A stretch of DNA of 64,000 nucleotides from Myrica gale (GCA_963930655.1 OZ005616.1:12118001-12182000); one strand, 5' to 3'; counted from the stretch's first letter, positions 34,610 to 48,196 are shown. Notes: generated by a model not told the origin, from the letters alone. Made by a program: numbers and translations.

Positions 34610-35914
34610 CATATATAATTTGGTCAAATAATTGCAGATAATACTAATTCCACTTTTGTTTTTAATTGGGCTTCTTCAATTGGAAATACACTTGGAGTCT
34701 CTTCTAAAGGAAAGAAAAAAATAATAAATATATATTAATAATAAAAAGAAATTAAGAAAGCGAGAGCATGAATTAAGTACATTATCATAACTCTTTTAGT
34801 TCTCTGAATTATAGGTCTTAACTAACGGAAAAAGGAAACTTGAGGCAACACTTTCACAAATTTGTCAGAAGTTTCGTTGGAAGCAACGGGAAGAAAGAAT
34901 TTCGAATCTCCGAATACTTCGTTGCCTCCAAAGTGAATTAAGGTTTTTTTGACATTCATTCAGTGAAAGTTACATTTATATCCTAACTACCAAAGACGCA
35001 TGCACGCTCGATGCTTTTAATTTAAAAAATGTAAATGCGAAAAAAAAATCATCATCTAACTGAAAGCTCTCGATTTGCATCACATCTTCTTTTTAAACTT
35101 TAAACATTTTGAATATAACTTTAAATTATAAAAGATTCAATTATGTCAAAGTTCGACAATTTCAAATGAAATTACAAATTTAAAGAAATATAACTAATTA
35201 AAAGAATGTTTTGAATTAAAAAAAATAAGATAACAAATTTAAATAATTTTATCTTTATTAACAGATATTATAGCCATGTGTTTTTTAATTCAGTCGGCTA
35301 TGTTGATTCAATGATTTACCGTCGGTTTATTGTTGGAGTTACGATTTTAGAAGTTTCTCGCTCTCGCCTGCGAACTTGATCAACTGCCGCTGCACAGCAT
35401 TGCCTTTTCACGTTCGTGCGAGCCTCTTTTGGTTCTGTGAGATTATTTTCTTGTGTTTTGCCGATAGTGCTCAAATTATTGTTTAAAGATCACGGCTGGT
35501 ATGATCAGTACATACGTAGTTTCGTGGTTTTTTATTTTTTATTTTGCTGATGCTACCACACAAGATTGCAAGAATTTGTTTTCGTTGTTTTCACTAGCAT
35601 AATATCCGTCGATTAATTGCATCATGTTCATGTTGCTATATATTTCCGGTCTAAATGGGTAGCAATAGTCAGGCTAGGGAGTATCCACTTCTGTAGCTTA
35701 TCACACTGCAACAATTCTGTTCTTTAGCCGCGAAATTTAACAATATATGGTTGAAAGATTTGGATGATGGTTGTGGAAATAACATATTTCAAAATGTGTC
35801 AGTACTATAGTTGCTCTAAGCCAAACCCGTTAATCATATATCAGTAACTAAACTTAGAATTGGGATTCTTGTGGTACATTACAGGGAAAGCTTGTGTCGT
35901 AAAAAGCTTCTTGG
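34610..35914. other. Intergenic stretch without a recognised gene
   Basis: 1.3 kb of AT-rich DNA lies between the foldback element and the copia element. I see no coding or structural signal that I can support. Confidence 0.4.
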
Positions 35915-36567
35915 TGTTGAGAGAGACAAAAACAAACAAACAGGGAAATAATTCTTCTCTCTAGATGCAAGCAAATAGAGCGCAATCTCAACAACTATAT
36001 GTACTGAAAATAATCTCAAGATAATCAATCACACCAAGCCAGAACAACATAAACAATTTTTACGTCGAAAACTTCCCAGTGTGAGGAAGAAAAACTACAT
36101 GACCTAGTCCACTCAAAATCTCCAATATCAACTGAATAAAGGGTACACAATGTCTTTTATAGTCACAACTAGAGGCTATAACTTATATCTCTTCAAGATG
36201 ATATCAATCTTGGCAAATATAACGAAAATCAGAGAGAAAATACCAAAACTCTTGGTTACTGTTCACGAGCAAAAACTCTAGTTCCTGAGCTCGCAATCTG
36301 ATCTCCACCGTTCCGATAATAGGTCCTTGTGTCATGAACGTCTCCTCCGAAAGTCAGCTCAATCGGACCACAGATGAAGCAGGATCAAGACTTTGATGAA
36401 ACCTGGGCATGAATGAGAAAAAATGTCTCTCTCTTCAATTTGTCTCTTCAATCCATACGACTTAGAACTCCTCCTTAGGGTTAAAAGTTAAAACCCTACT
36501 TGGCTTTGGGCCTCAGTAAAATACCCCCTCTTGGGCTTTCCTTCACATGGATGAACTTAACCCAACA
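35915..36567 (-). repeat. 3' LTR of the copia element
   Basis: 653 bp, direct partner of 40599-41224; its TG...CA ends and inner CTCCTTAGGGTTAAAAGTT are shared with the partner. Confidence 0.88.
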
Positions 36568-36899
36568 AATCTCTCCCTTCTGACTATGTGGAGGAAATCG
36601 TCACCTCAACGATCAAACAACAATCTTCAAGCGTCTGCCTTGGTAGTGCTTTTGTCAACATATCAGAACCAATATCATCAGTGTGAACTTTCTCAAGTTC
36701 CAGTAATTTATCATTCAATGCATTTGTGATCTAATGGTATTGAATATCATTATGTATCGATCTTACATGGAAATTGGAATTTTTAGCAAGATGAATAACA
36801 TTCTGGCTATCACAAAACAACACACCTTTGCTGCTTGAAACCAAGTTCTCTCATGAACTTTTTTATCCATAGCAAATCTTTAGCAGCTTCTGTTGTTGT

Positions 36900-39800
36900 A
36901 ATAAGTTATGCCTCTATCGTAGAAAGGGCAATACACTTCTGAAGTCTTGATTGCCAAGCAACAGCTCCACCTGCAAAAGTAATCAGATAACCTGAAGTAG
37001 ACTTACGAGTATCCATATCTCCTACCATGTCTGCATTTGTGATTTCAACTAGTAATGGTTGTCCAATTCCAAAACCAAGTCTCACCACACTGGAAGTGCC
37101 TCGAAGATACTTTATGATCCACTTAACCGTATTACAATGCTCTCTTCCCGGATTTGACAAGAATCAGCTAACTACACCCACTGCATGAGCTATTTCTGGT
37201 CTTGTCCAAACCATCGCATATATCAAACTTCCTACTGCTGAGGCATAAGGAACTTTTGCCATGACATCCTTTTCTTCATCTGAAGAAGGACATTGCTCAG
37301 TGCTTAGTCTGAAGTGGGTAGCAAAAGGAGAACTAACCACTTTAGCGTTGTCCATATTGAACCTCTGAAAAACTTTGTCAATGTACTCCTCTTGTGACAA
37401 ATACAACTTCTTGGCATTTCTGTAACGACAAATTCTTATGCCAAGAATTTTCTTCGCTGGTCCCAAGTTCTTCATGGCAAAGGAATTACTCAACTGCTTC
37501 TTCAGTTTGTCAATCCTTAAAGCATTCCTGCCAACAATCAACATGTCATCCACATAGAGTAGTACAATGATAAAATCGCCATCAGAGAATTTTTTAACAA
37601 ATACACAGTGATCAAAAGTTGTCTTCTTGTAGCCTTACTCCACTATAACAAACTCAAACTTCTTATACCCCTGTCTCGGTGCTTGCTTCAGCCCATATAG
37701 ACTTTTCTATAGCTTGCACACATAATCTTCTTTCCCTTTCACTCTGAAACCCTCTATCTTCTCCATATAAATCTCTTCCTCCAAATCACCATGAATGAAG
37801 GCAGTTTTCACATCCACCTGTTCAACTTCCAAGCCAAGACTAGCTACTAGGCTGAGAACAGTACGAATCAATGACATCTTTACAACTGGAGAGAATATCT
37901 CATCAAAGTAAATACATTTTCTTTGACCGAAACCTTGGACAACCAATCAAGCCTTGTGATGTGGCCGTGAGGTGAACTCACATTGCTTCACTCTGTAAGT
38001 TAGGTTCTTCAAGGCTCTTTTACCTTTAGATAGTTTCACCAACTCAAAAGGTGCGGTTATCGTGCAGTGACTGCATCTCATCTTGCAATGCCTCTACTCA
38101 CTCTGCCTTATGTTCATCTTCCAAAATTTCTGTAAAACACTCAGGCTCTCCCCCATCAGTCAATAGCATATACTGCTCTGCTGAATACCTAGTGGAAGGA
38201 TGTCGGTCTTTGGTAGACCTCCTGGATGGAACCTCTGGTGAAATTTCTGGCACTGTCAAATGTTCATCAATCTCAACATTTGCTTGAACTTGTAGGAGAA
38301 CATCCACCTCACCTATACCCTCGTGGTCATCTTGAACATCATTCTCAACCTGAGTTGGCAAATTCTTCAATGGAACTAGATCCATGTCAATCAAACTATC
38401 ACCCTTTTGAGACAGAGATTTCTCTACTTCCTGAATATCTTGAATTGTCTAATCTTCTACAAACATGGCATCTCTGCTTCTCATAACTTTCTTCTCAACT
38501 GGATCATAAAATCTTTATCTAAACTCATCTTGACTGTAACCAAAGAACATACACTGTCGCGTCTTCACATCAAGTTTGGACCTCTCATCTTTGGGAATAT
38601 GCAGAAATGCTATACACTCAAAGACATGTAAATGATTATAGGAAACATTCTTACTTGTTCAAACTCGGTCTAATACATCAAACTGTAGAGGAACCGCAAG
38701 GTGTAAGATTCAACACATGAACAATTGTGTTGAACGCCTCACCCAAAAAGGATCTTGGCAAATTGGCTTATGAAAGCAAACACCTCACTCTCTCAACCAG
38801 TGTTATGTTTATCCTTTCAGCTATGCCATTCAACTGAAGAGTTTTTGGAGTAGTCATTTGATGCCAAATACCCTATTGTCTGTAATTCTCTTCAAAAAGA
38901 CCAAAATACTCTCCCCCGTTATCTGTACGGATGCACCTCAGCTTCTTCCCAATCTGTCTCAACTAGGGCTTGAAATTGTTTGAACACAGCCAACACTTGG
39001 TCATTTGTCTTCAAGAAATATACACATAACTTCATTGAGTGGTCTTCTATGAAGGTTATAAAATAGCTCGAGTTACCAAGTGTTCTCGTCTTGATAGAGC
39101 CACATACATCTAAATGCATCAAATCTAGTATCTACGACTTTCTCAAAGGAGAGGAATTATTGAAGGAGACTATGTTCTGCTTCCCTGACAACAATGACTG
39201 CACCTTTTTATATGTGTATTTTTCAACCCAGATAGTATACTTTTCTTCCCCAATATGACTAGTCCTTTCTCACTCATGTGAGCAAGCCTCTTGTGCCATT
39301 GTTCTACTATAGTATATTCTTCCATCGCATTAACAATGTTGTTGGAGATCTTTGCCTACATAATGTACAATGCAGGGAACTTCCTACCTCGAGCCACAAC
39401 CATAACACCATTAGTGAGCTTCCACTGGCCATCACTGAAAGTGTTGCAACCCGTTATCATCAAGTTGGCCTGCAGAAATCAAGTTCATACAAATGTCAGG
39501 AATATGTTTCACATTTCTAAGAACCAATCTCGTGCCATTGTTCATCTCTAGATACACATCTCCAGTGTCAATGACTTTAACCACGTCATCATTGCCCATC
39601 TTTACAATTCCAAAATCACCAGATCTATAGTATGTAAAGAAATCATTTCGAGATTTAGCACGAATAGAGACATCACTATCAATCACCCAACTCGTCTCAT
39701 GGCATGCAACATTTATCACCTCATCTTTATAAATAATGAGGAAGTCTGCAGGAGTGGTGGTATCAACTCTATCATCACCATATTTGTCAGTCTCGTTCTT

Positions 39801-40482
39801 CGTTTCATTCATTTTCGCATGATTGTTTTCTTTTTTCAATTGCCTGCAATATTTCCTGAAGTGTCCCTTTTTTCCTCAATGATAACACTCGACATTAGAA
39901 AACCTGTTGGACTTGCTTATGCCTTTATCTCTATTCTTCGGACCTATGCTCTTGTTTCTCCCCCTCTTTTCTATAGCTAAGACTTCTGACTCTGAAGAGG
40001 ATCTCTGTGATTTTATTCTCATCTCTTCTTTAACAGACAACTCTGACCATCTGGAGAGGAGTTGGACAAAGAAGTTCTGAGCGTCTCCCACGAGTCCGAT
40101 AATGAACCAAGCAACCATAGTTCCTGTATCTCATCATCAAACTTCATACTTATTCTAGCTAACTGATTAATAATCTCTTGGAATGTATTTAGGTGATCAA
40201 ATAAGGGAGTCTTATCCTGATATCTCAAAGTCATCATTGTTTAATTAGAAACATCTTATTATTTTCAATTTTTCTTGCATACAACTATTAAAGCTTATTC
40301 CATAGAGTACGTGCATGTGTCTCCCCACTAATATGGTTAAAAACATTGTCATCTACCCACTGCCTGATATACCTACACACCTGTCGATGTAACAAAGTCC
40401 ATTTTACATCGGACTTGTTGTTCGGTTTTTCAGTAGCAAATACCGGTAGGTAGTAATCTTTTACATAAAGAAGATCCTCCAT
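36900..40482 (-). pseudogene. Copia gag-pol polyprotein remnant
   Basis: Read on the minus strand, broken pieces lie in copia order. Gag is at 40482-39876 (QWVDDNVFNHI; a zinc knuckle cut after CYH by a stop in place of the second Cys). The protease region is at 39839-39432, where the D-S/T-G active-site triplet reads DSD. An integrase core fragment is at 39122-38919 and the linker at 38394-38098. Reverse transcriptase is at 37946-37164 (VDVKTAFIHGDL, YVDDM, TRPEIAHAVG). RNase H is at 37160-36906 (DTRKSTSGYL). Stops and frameshifts in every domain make it inactive. I describe the breaks only. Confidence 0.9.
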
Positions 40483-40598
40483 TTTTCACTTCCATATGTA
40501 ATAACTTGAACCATTGAGGTTAACCATTTTATTCACATTTGCATCCAAAACTCAAACTGCCAACCAAACAACTTGGCAACCAAGCTTTGATACCACTT

Positions 40599-41224
40599 TG
40601 TTGAAAGAGATAACAAAAAACAAATCGCGGAATAATTCTTCTCTTTTGATGCAAGCAAATAGAGCACAATCTAAACAATTATATGTATTGAAAATAATCT
40701 CAAGATGATTATCACACCAAGCTAGAACAACACAATCAATTTTTACGTAGAAAATTTCCCTAGTGTGAGGAAGAAAAACCACGAGACCTAGTCCAGTTAA
40801 AATCTCCACTATCAACTGAGTAAAGGGCACACAATGTCTTCTCTAGTCACAACAAGAGGCTACAACTCATATCTCTTCAAGATGATGTCAATGTTGGCAA
40901 ATACAATGAAAAATAGAGAGAAAATACCAAAAATTGCAGTTATTGTTCACAAGCACGAACCCCGGTTTTTGAGCTTACAATCTGAACTACATTGTTCATA
41001 TTCTAGCTCCTTATGTCGTGAATGTCTTCTCCAAATTTCAGCTCGATCGGACCACAAACGAAGCAGGAATGAGAAAAACTACCTCTTTCTCTTCTATTTC
41101 TCTCTTCAATCCATACAACTTAAAACTCCTCCTTAGGGTTAAAAGTTAAAACCCTACTAAACTTTGGTCTTAGAATAAGAACCCCACTTGGAATTTCCTT
41201 CACACGGATGGAATTAATCCAACA
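40599..41224 (-). repeat. 5' LTR of the copia element
   Basis: 626 bp, the promoter-side LTR for the minus-strand element, with the primer-binding site directly beside its inner end. Confidence 0.88.
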
Positions 41225-41710
41225 CATGGTTCAATCCAAATTTCGCGTCTACAACTTGTTGGATTTATCTGGCAAGCTAGTCAAGTTAGTCAGCCTACAA
41301 CTTCTTAGCATGGAAAGTGATGATATGATAGAAAAAGAAACATCACAAGAATAAAATCATCATGTATATCAAGAAGGACCTGAAGTTTATTAGCATGTGA
41401 ATGAGATTAGACTCGATATTGGTAAGAAGCTATCTCGGAAAAAGGTTGGGATAAAAAAGGATGCTCTCAATTTAGAGGCTGGTGGAGCACTTGGCTCCTA
41501 TTTCGCAAAAGTAAAACCTTTCCCAGAGCTAAAAAGTTCAGCCGACCGAATGTGGTTCTCTTCTCGATAGGTTCTCTCTCTTCCCTAACCTTAATGGTTT
41601 TCCCTTTCCCCACCTACCTCCACCTGACTACAGTATTCTTCCACATTAAACCCTAATTCGTCAGAATTCTTCGTCCTCTCTCTTATTCCTAATCCCTTTT
41701 CATCCTTTGT
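41225..41710. other. Spacer without a recognised gene
   Basis: The 5' leader of the LINE ORF1 remnant may begin near 41560 (CT-rich, ACC-rich plus strand). Otherwise nothing is supported. Confidence 0.35.
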
Positions 41711-42507
41711 TTGCACTGTACATTCAAATTATTTGTTATCTCTCTTCTAATTTTCCTCCATTTCCTTGACCGTTTCCTCTATCCTACTCCCATCGATTTT
41801 CTCTCTATTGAAGCAACGATTGACCACTTAGCCCACCAAACCCAATCCCTCACTTGGGATGACCTACTATCCAATTTAAAGACCAACGAGGAACATGCCC
41901 GTCGTGCATCCAATCTAGTTCTTATTGGTCGGCTTGTTGCTCCAAAAGCCCCAAATAAACTATCTCTCCTAGAGACTATTCGGAAAGTTTGGGGTCTACT
42001 AAAGATCTCTTTATTAACACCGCAAGCACAACAAATTCCTCTTTTGTTTCAAGAGGTAAGCTGAGAAGGACTATATTCTTCAATTCGCCCTCTGGAATTT
42101 CAAAGGCAAATTGATCTTGAAAGAATGACACTTGGATTAGGGAATTGAGGAGGTTGATCTTTCTTTTGCCCAATTTTGGGTCCATCATCATGGTATGCCT
42201 CCTTCAATTGCCTCCCATATAATATTGCTCTTATTGGTAATCACATGAGAACCCTGCTTGATGTGGAACCCCCCTTGAAGTGGTTTGTCAAAAATTTGTT
42301 AGAATTAAGGTAGAATTTGATGTTTCATTTCCTCTTAAATTTGGTGTTTTGTTCCCTCGTTATACTGGTAAACTGGCCAAAATCTCTTTTAAGTACAAAA
42401 GACTCTTTGATTTTTGTTATAATTGTGGTTGGATTGGTTATTCATTTAGCTTTTGTAGTGATTTGCAGTTCACTGATTTGCAAGTAATCTTCTCTCGAGC
42501 TTACTAA
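41711..42507 (+). pseudogene. LINE ORF1-type remnant (DUF4283 plus CCHC knuckle)
   Basis: From about 41790 the plus strand encodes the plant nucleic-acid-binding module found in LINE ORF1 proteins (LVLIGRLVAPKAPN, then after frame breaks NHMRTLLDVE), followed by a zinc knuckle at 42410-42460. The knuckle should be C-x2-C-x4-H-x4-C but reads CYNCGWIGYSFSFC, so the histidine is replaced by Tyr. Several stops lie between 42060 and 42280. It is cut off where the minus-strand LINE begins at about 42530. Confidence 0.75.
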
Positions 42508-42611
42508 TTTGCCATGGAGTACCTGTCTTTTTGATAAGCAAGTTAAATTTTATTAAAAGAGGAATCAAATGAAACGATGTCAACAGTACAAAAGAACTAT
42601 ATTGAGAACAC

Positions 42612-43255
42612 CTAACACAAACAAGCTAAAAAGCTAAGAAAATCTGGATAACCCGAAAAGGGAGAACCCAACATCGCATTGGCCCAAAGAAAAAGAGACT
42701 GCAACATAAAACCCCTTAAACTATCCAAAGACCGATCTGTATCTTCAAAGCATTTGTTGTTCCTCTCCCTCCACGATATACAAGCAAGAATGCTCCACAC
42801 TCCCAAAGCAATAGGGTCGTTGAACTTCTTTTTCCAACACCTCAGCACATCAATCATCTTCCCAAGCATAACCCAAGGAAGGTTTAGAATATAGAGCATG
42901 TAAGACCACAGTCCTCTAGCCACCGGACAATGAAGCAGAAGGTGATCCACCGACTCCCCCACACTCTTGCGTAGGTAGCACCAGTCCATCAAGTAAAGGT
43001 CTCTCCTCCTTAAGTTATCCATAGTTAAAATTTTCCCTTGTGCTGCCTCTCAAACAAAGAAAGAGACTCTAGAGGCAATTGAATTATTCTAACACTATTT
43101 AAAGGGAAACCCTTGGCAGTGCCTCTCACATGGAGCCCGTACAATGACCTGACCGAGAAGACTCCATTTTTGGAACCCCGCCACCTCAACTTATCAACCC
43201 CCCTCATTATAACCTTCCCATACAACATGGAGTAAAAGGTCGAGAAATCATCCAC
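42612..43255 (-). pseudogene. LINE zinc-binding (zf-RVT) domain
   Basis: Two abutting frames, 43255-43025 (SLYGLHVRG, then ESLSLFERQHKGKF) and 43022-42612 (DNLRRRDLYLMDWCYL... SVDHLLLHC), are homologous to 12559-13023 of the LINE in the ASCH intron. Of the C-x2-C ligand pair, the second Cys is replaced (CYLRKS), while the H-x4-C part (HLLLHC) is kept. Confidence 0.85.
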
Positions 43256-43749
43256 CTCCCAATCATTGAGAGTTCTAGAGAACTAAACATTCAACACGAC
43301 AACTTTGGACCCTCCCTCCAAATAATCCACCACCAACGCATCCTAGTTCAGAACCAAAGAAAATAGCAAAGGGAACGACATCCTCAGGGGTCGCTCGCCA
43401 CACCGACGATCATGCCAAAAATGAACTCTGAGCCCACATCCCACCACAAAATGAATATTCTCACTAAAAAACAACAACCCACTACAAATGTACTTCCACA
43501 AACCCACACCATAAGAACCAAAGACCTCCGAGGTCCTCCAACCCCCCACCTCGCTACCATACTTCTTCGTAATAACAGTCCTCTATAAGCTATCTGTATC
43601 CCAGGCGTACCGCCATAACTATTTCCCCAACAAGGCTTTATTGAACAACGTCAAGTGCCTCAAGCCCAACCCACCAGCATTAAGAGGAGAACACACCTTA
43701 TCCTACCTTACAAGATGCAGCTTATGCTCTTCCCCCCACTACCCCACAG

Positions 43750-44951
43750 AAAATCTCTTTGAATCTTCTCCAATCTATTAGCCACCCTCATGGGGATGGG
43801 AAGAGAGACAAAAAATAAGTAGGTAGACTAGAAAGAATGGACTTGATAAGAGTGATCCTCCCCCCTTCGAAAGATAGATACACCTCCACCCTGCCAATTT
43901 CCTCTTAGCCCTCTCAATAATGTCATCCCAGATGCGAGGGCACTTAAATCTCACTCCAAAAGGGAGCCCAAGATATGTCAACGGAAGAGATGAGATACTA
44001 CAACCCAAAAAGGTATCCAACATCTGAACGTTCTCCACTTTGTCAATCAGAATGACCTCAGATTTGAAGAGGTTAATCTTCAACCCCAACATCACCTAAA
44101 AGCAAAGCAAAGCAAAAAGCACCCGAGGTTACGAACTTGGCTCTCCTCAACCCCACACAAGATGAGAGTATCATCAGCAAAAGTAAATGCGAGATACTCA
44201 CCCAAGAAACACCACCACTGCCCACCTCAAACCCCACCATCGAGCTTCTCTCCACCAACTTATTAATCATCTTGCTAAGAGCCTCCAAAAAAATAACGAA
44301 CATGAGTGGAGAAAGAGGGTCACCTTGGTGCAAACCACGAGAGCTACCAAAGAAACCTTGAAGGGAGCCCTTAAACATGACCGAGAATTTAACCATAGAA
44401 ATGCATAAGGCAATCCACCTACACCATTTATCTCTGAACCTACACCTCCTCAGCAAATACAATAAAAAGTCTCAATTCACATGGTTGTACGTCTTGTGAA
44501 TATCCAACTTACACATCAAACCAGACACTCTCGATCTTAGCCTAGTGTCAATGCACTCGTTGGTGATCAACACCGAATCAAGAATTTGCCTTCCCTTCAC
44601 AAAGGCAATCTTAGAGGGCGAGATGATAGTGTTCAACACCTCTTTCAACCTATTAGCCAACACCTTGGCCGAGATCTTATAAACCTCACCCACTAAAATA
44701 ATAGGACGAAAGTCCTTCAACTCGACCACACTTGCCTTCTTAGGAATAAGGACAACAAAGGAAACATTCAAGCATTTAACAAATTTCCCACTTTGGGCAA
44801 ATTCATTGAAAATGCCCAGAACATCCCTTTTGACTACCTCCCAACGAGACTGGAAGAAAGCTAAATATAAACCATCCGGGCCCAGGGCTTTCACTCCATT
44901 AACGCAATGAACCACTCTATAACCCTCATCCTCGTCGAGGAGCCTCTCCAA
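43750..44951 (-). pseudogene. LINE reverse transcriptase domain
   Basis: Frames 44951-44472, 44462-44073 and 44095-43778 together cover fingers (KDFRPIILVGEVYKI), [22 protein letters not shown], the [13 protein letters not shown] block and the thumb (YLGLPFGVRF). In the catalytic box a frameshift falls at or right before the two aspartates ([11 protein letters not shown] in one frame), so the active site is broken. Confidence 0.87.
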
Positions 44952-45327
44952 CCATGTAGTTTCCTCCCTCTAGATAGCATCAAACTCCAAACCATCCAAC
45001 GACGGTCTCCAGTAGAAGGGATCCTCCACCTTAGTCCCCTCCACATCTAAGCAGGAAATGGAATTTGTCCTCATATTTGAGTTCGCCATGCGATGAAAGA
45101 ACTTAGTACATCTATCGTCACCCTTAAGCCATAGAGATCTCGACTCTTGGCTCCAACTCACTTCCTCCATATCAATCAGTTGATCCAACTCTCCCAACAT
45201 AGACAACTTCCTAGCCTTCCCCTTCTCCAAAGTCTGCCTTCATTCAACAAAGAAGACTTTCTAAAATTAATATCCTCAAAAACCTCCTGGTTCAAAACTT
45301 TCAGATCTTTCTTCAGAGCATTTAACT

Positions 45328-46110
45328 TCACATCCAGCACAAAACAATGAGACCCACAAAAGCATACGAACCCCACCATTCCCTAACCCTCTCCACAAAC
45401 CCATCCACTTTTAGCCACATGTTCTCGAAACAAAAAGGCCTCTTCCCGCCCCCAAACGAGCCTATCTCCAAAAGAATAGGAAAATGGTCCAAGAGCAACC
45501 AATCGACGTTAAAATAGAAGCGGTCAATCCTGAACCACGACTCAAAATACCTACCGTTCAACCACGTCAATAAGCCTCCCAACAACGGAGTTTGCAGGAG
45601 ACCCAAATCAGTAATGAAATAAGAGAAATCCATCATAGCTCTCCCATTCCCACCACCACCCGAACGCACACTAGGAAACCGAGTAACGGTAAATCCCCCC
45701 AATACACCATGAGAGATTACACCAAGCATGAACACCAACCAGCTCATCCCACAACAAACTCCTACCCCTATCGTCATTAGGTTCGTAGACTCCTAAGAAC
45801 ATCCACTGATTACCATCCTCCATATTCTTAAAGCGCACATAGACAAAAAAGAACCAGAAAAATAATCCACCAACTTCAACAACCTATTATCCCACATCAA
45901 TAATATACCTCCTCAGGCCCTATCCACCACCAAATTGTACCAGTTAACAAGAGCCCCTCCCCACAAACACCTAATCAAGGCCTTAGAAACCACAACCACC
46001 TTGGTCTCTTGAAGACACCACATCAAGCTTCCAACCCCTAAATAAATTTCCCACTCTACTGCACTTTGAGCTATCATTCAGCCCTCTAACATTCCAACTT
46101 AAGATTACTG
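45328..46110 (-). pseudogene. LINE apurinic-type endonuclease domain
   Basis: The minus strand carries the start (VILSWN-like region, about 46100), a QETKVVVVSKAL stretch near 46010, a GGILLMWDNR strand, and then an open part 45777-45328 with FTVTRFPSVRSGG, MDFSYFITDLGL, LLGGLLTWLNGRYFES, RIDRFYFNVDW and LLDHFPILLE. The usual catalytic GDFN reads GGF(T), and the SDH triplet is LDH. This is the nicking enzyme that starts LINE insertion, here inactive. Confidence 0.8.
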
Positions 46111-46214
46111 GCTTCATTTAGACAACATCAAAGCTCTCCCTATGTTCTTGCCTTTCTTTGCAAAAGAGGAGGACCAATCATAATTAACCGACGACTCCAA
46201 ACCCTTCAACTCTC

Positions 46215-47856
46215 TTAGTAACTTACCCCTAACCTACTAGGTTTCTTTGTGCTCACCTGCACCCTGTCCCTCTCCAAGGCTATGAAAAGGTTCATCAGCT
46301 CTTCTTCATGGCCATCACAAGACACCCCAACCATGTGTCTAAAGGAAGAAACCATTTCTAAGACCCAACCCGACACTACAAAATTTTTTGCTTGCACCTC
46401 CATCTCCCAGGAAAGCAAACAGCTAGGGGATCCATAACCAACTCAGAGCCCCATAGTGTCAAAAAAACCTCCCCTTCCTCAGCCCCAAAAGAGATAGACT
46501 CACCTACAACTCCCTTCGGAAAAACATATGAAACCATACACTTAGATAACCCCCCTCGAGAACTTTCCCCTATCTCCCAACCACTTGCTGGCATCATAGA
46601 AAGACTCTTGGGCTCAGCTTGACCCCTCTCAACTTCTTTAAGCACCAACACACGATGACAGAGGGCCACAGGGGCGTCCACATCATCACAAGCCCCCCGA
46701 AAAATGACCTTGAATCTCATCAACGAGCAGGTCACTTGTTTTGTCATCGGAATAGACCATCCTAGCGACTCCTGCTGATTTGGTGAAGCGTTGGACAAAA
46801 CGACATGAGGATTGGGAATTATCTCAGACGGCGGCACGTCACCGGTGCTGACAGAGGCTCGGCTGCCATCGCCTGGTGATGGTGGCCACCACCTGGACAC
46901 CATAGCTTTCGGGCAAGGCTATCACACGCTCTGCCACAGCGATAAGACTCGGGTCAGCCAGCGCGAGAGAGTTGGGTCCCTCCTAGCCCAACCCATCACC
47001 CTGCACTCCAGAGAACACACACACCTCATAAACGATGGGTCAGCGCACAAGTGGGCCACCCAACTCCAACCCACTCTCTGCAGACCCACCAGGGTTCTGG
47101 GTCAATGCCCCACGCTCACCAATTAACTGACTAAGGCCCAAATGGCCCAGCCCAACTCCACTAGTGTACTGTGAGAACTCCCCATCCTCAAAACAGATCG
47201 ATCTTAAGCTCAAATGCCTAAGCCTAGCTACCTCATCCAGCAACTTAATCAGCTCATCCACCTCTTCCTTTAAACCCAGTAATTTTTCTCTCCAGAAATG
47301 CACGTTGACTCCCTCCCCCAAACCAACTACTGCCGACTTTCCAGAGCCTGACAACCTCTTGGAAAGTGAACCGTCGACCTTCACTTTTGTATGTGAAGCT
47401 TCTCTGCCAACCTCATCATCAATTATCTCCTCCCCAACCAAGGCATGACGATCGAACTTCTTCCCCGAACGACCCTTCTTCACCACCTCTGTAAAGGACA
47501 CGTCTTTTCAATAGACAGAGCTACCTGCACCCCATCTTTTCTTTCTGATCTTCCCAAGTTGAGTCACCACCTCCTGAAACACCCTGGCAAGCTCATTCAA
47601 ACTAGACCGTCCCTTTCCTTCTAGAACCATAACCACCCATTTTTCAACGACCTCCCTCAAACACTGTTATAGCCATGTACCGCTCGGGCTTGTTGCTGCA
47701 CCTCTATGCCAAGAAAGCACACGACGACTCATTAAACTTCACTGTAACATCTCTCTGACCATCGACCACCAACAAAATCGAGCTCAAGGACTTACAACTC
47801 CACTCCAAGAACTTAACAACACCATTGTCAACTATAAAACTCCGGGAAAAAGCCAT
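46215..47856 (-). pseudogene. LINE ORF1-like protein remnant
   Basis: From ATG 47856 a frame begins MAFSRSFIVDNG and reaches VKFNESSCAFLA. Two further frames (47501-47040, starting SFTEVVKKG, with a helical Leu-rich segment; 46903-46376) complete an ORF1-type product. The NESS-x-FLA motif recurs in the LINE piece at 63619-63287, showing the two elements belong to one family. No zinc knuckle is visible. Stops lie between the frames. Confidence 0.65.
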
Positions 47857-48196
47857 AGAACCACCTAACACTATGCAAACAACAACTCCCACCATTAATA
47901 ACAGCACACAACCATAAGAAACACCCTACCGGAAAAGGAGACCATACACGGCTAGCAAGGGGGAGAGGGAGAGGAGAGAGTACAATACTCTTCGACTTTG
48001 ATTTGATTAATGGTGATGTTAATTCTTGTGCTTGCTGGTAATTTTCTGTTAACACTTTCTAATAGCTAAAATTTTTGCGATGGATGGTAACTTAACATGA
48101 TAGTTATTTTTCTAATGTGTGGGTCCACATCTCTATTCTCGAATTTTCTGTTTTTCGTACTTTTATAATTTACTAAACAAAAATTCATATCTATAG

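Larger units (their letters stand above)
35915..41224 (-). mobile_element. Full-length but decayed Ty1/copia retrotransposon
   Basis: Direct LTRs at 35915-36567 and 40599-41224 start TGTTGA and end CAACA. On the minus strand the 5' LTR is the right one. Next to it, at 40584-40595, the primer site reads TGGTATCAAAGC on the minus strand, one base off the initiator-Met tRNA match. A purine-rich tract borders the other LTR (36568-36582). Flanking pentamers are CTTGG (35910-35914) and CATGG (41225-41229), a target duplication with one change. The LTRs differ by many substitutions and small indels, so the insertion is old. Gag, protease, integrase, reverse transcriptase and RNase H pieces follow in copia order. 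Confidence 0.9.
42530..47990 (-). mobile_element. Nearly full-length, decayed L1-type LINE
   Basis: On the minus strand ORF1 (from ATG at 47856), the endonuclease, reverse transcriptase, linker and zinc-binding domain follow in LINE order. The 3' end is at about 42530 with AATAAAATTTAACTTGC and a very short A-run. The 5' end lies near 47990 in a CT-rich leader. Stops and frameshifts are spread along the element. No convincing target duplication was found; the flanks share only GAGTAC. On its 5' side it borders the intron before the first preserved exon of the potassium-transporter pseudogene, so it may have split that gene. Confidence 0.87.

Noticed and set aside
35915..41224. Endogenous plant pararetrovirus
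   Set aside because: LTRs, primer site, purine tract and the order integrase before reverse transcriptase show a Ty1/copia retrotransposon.
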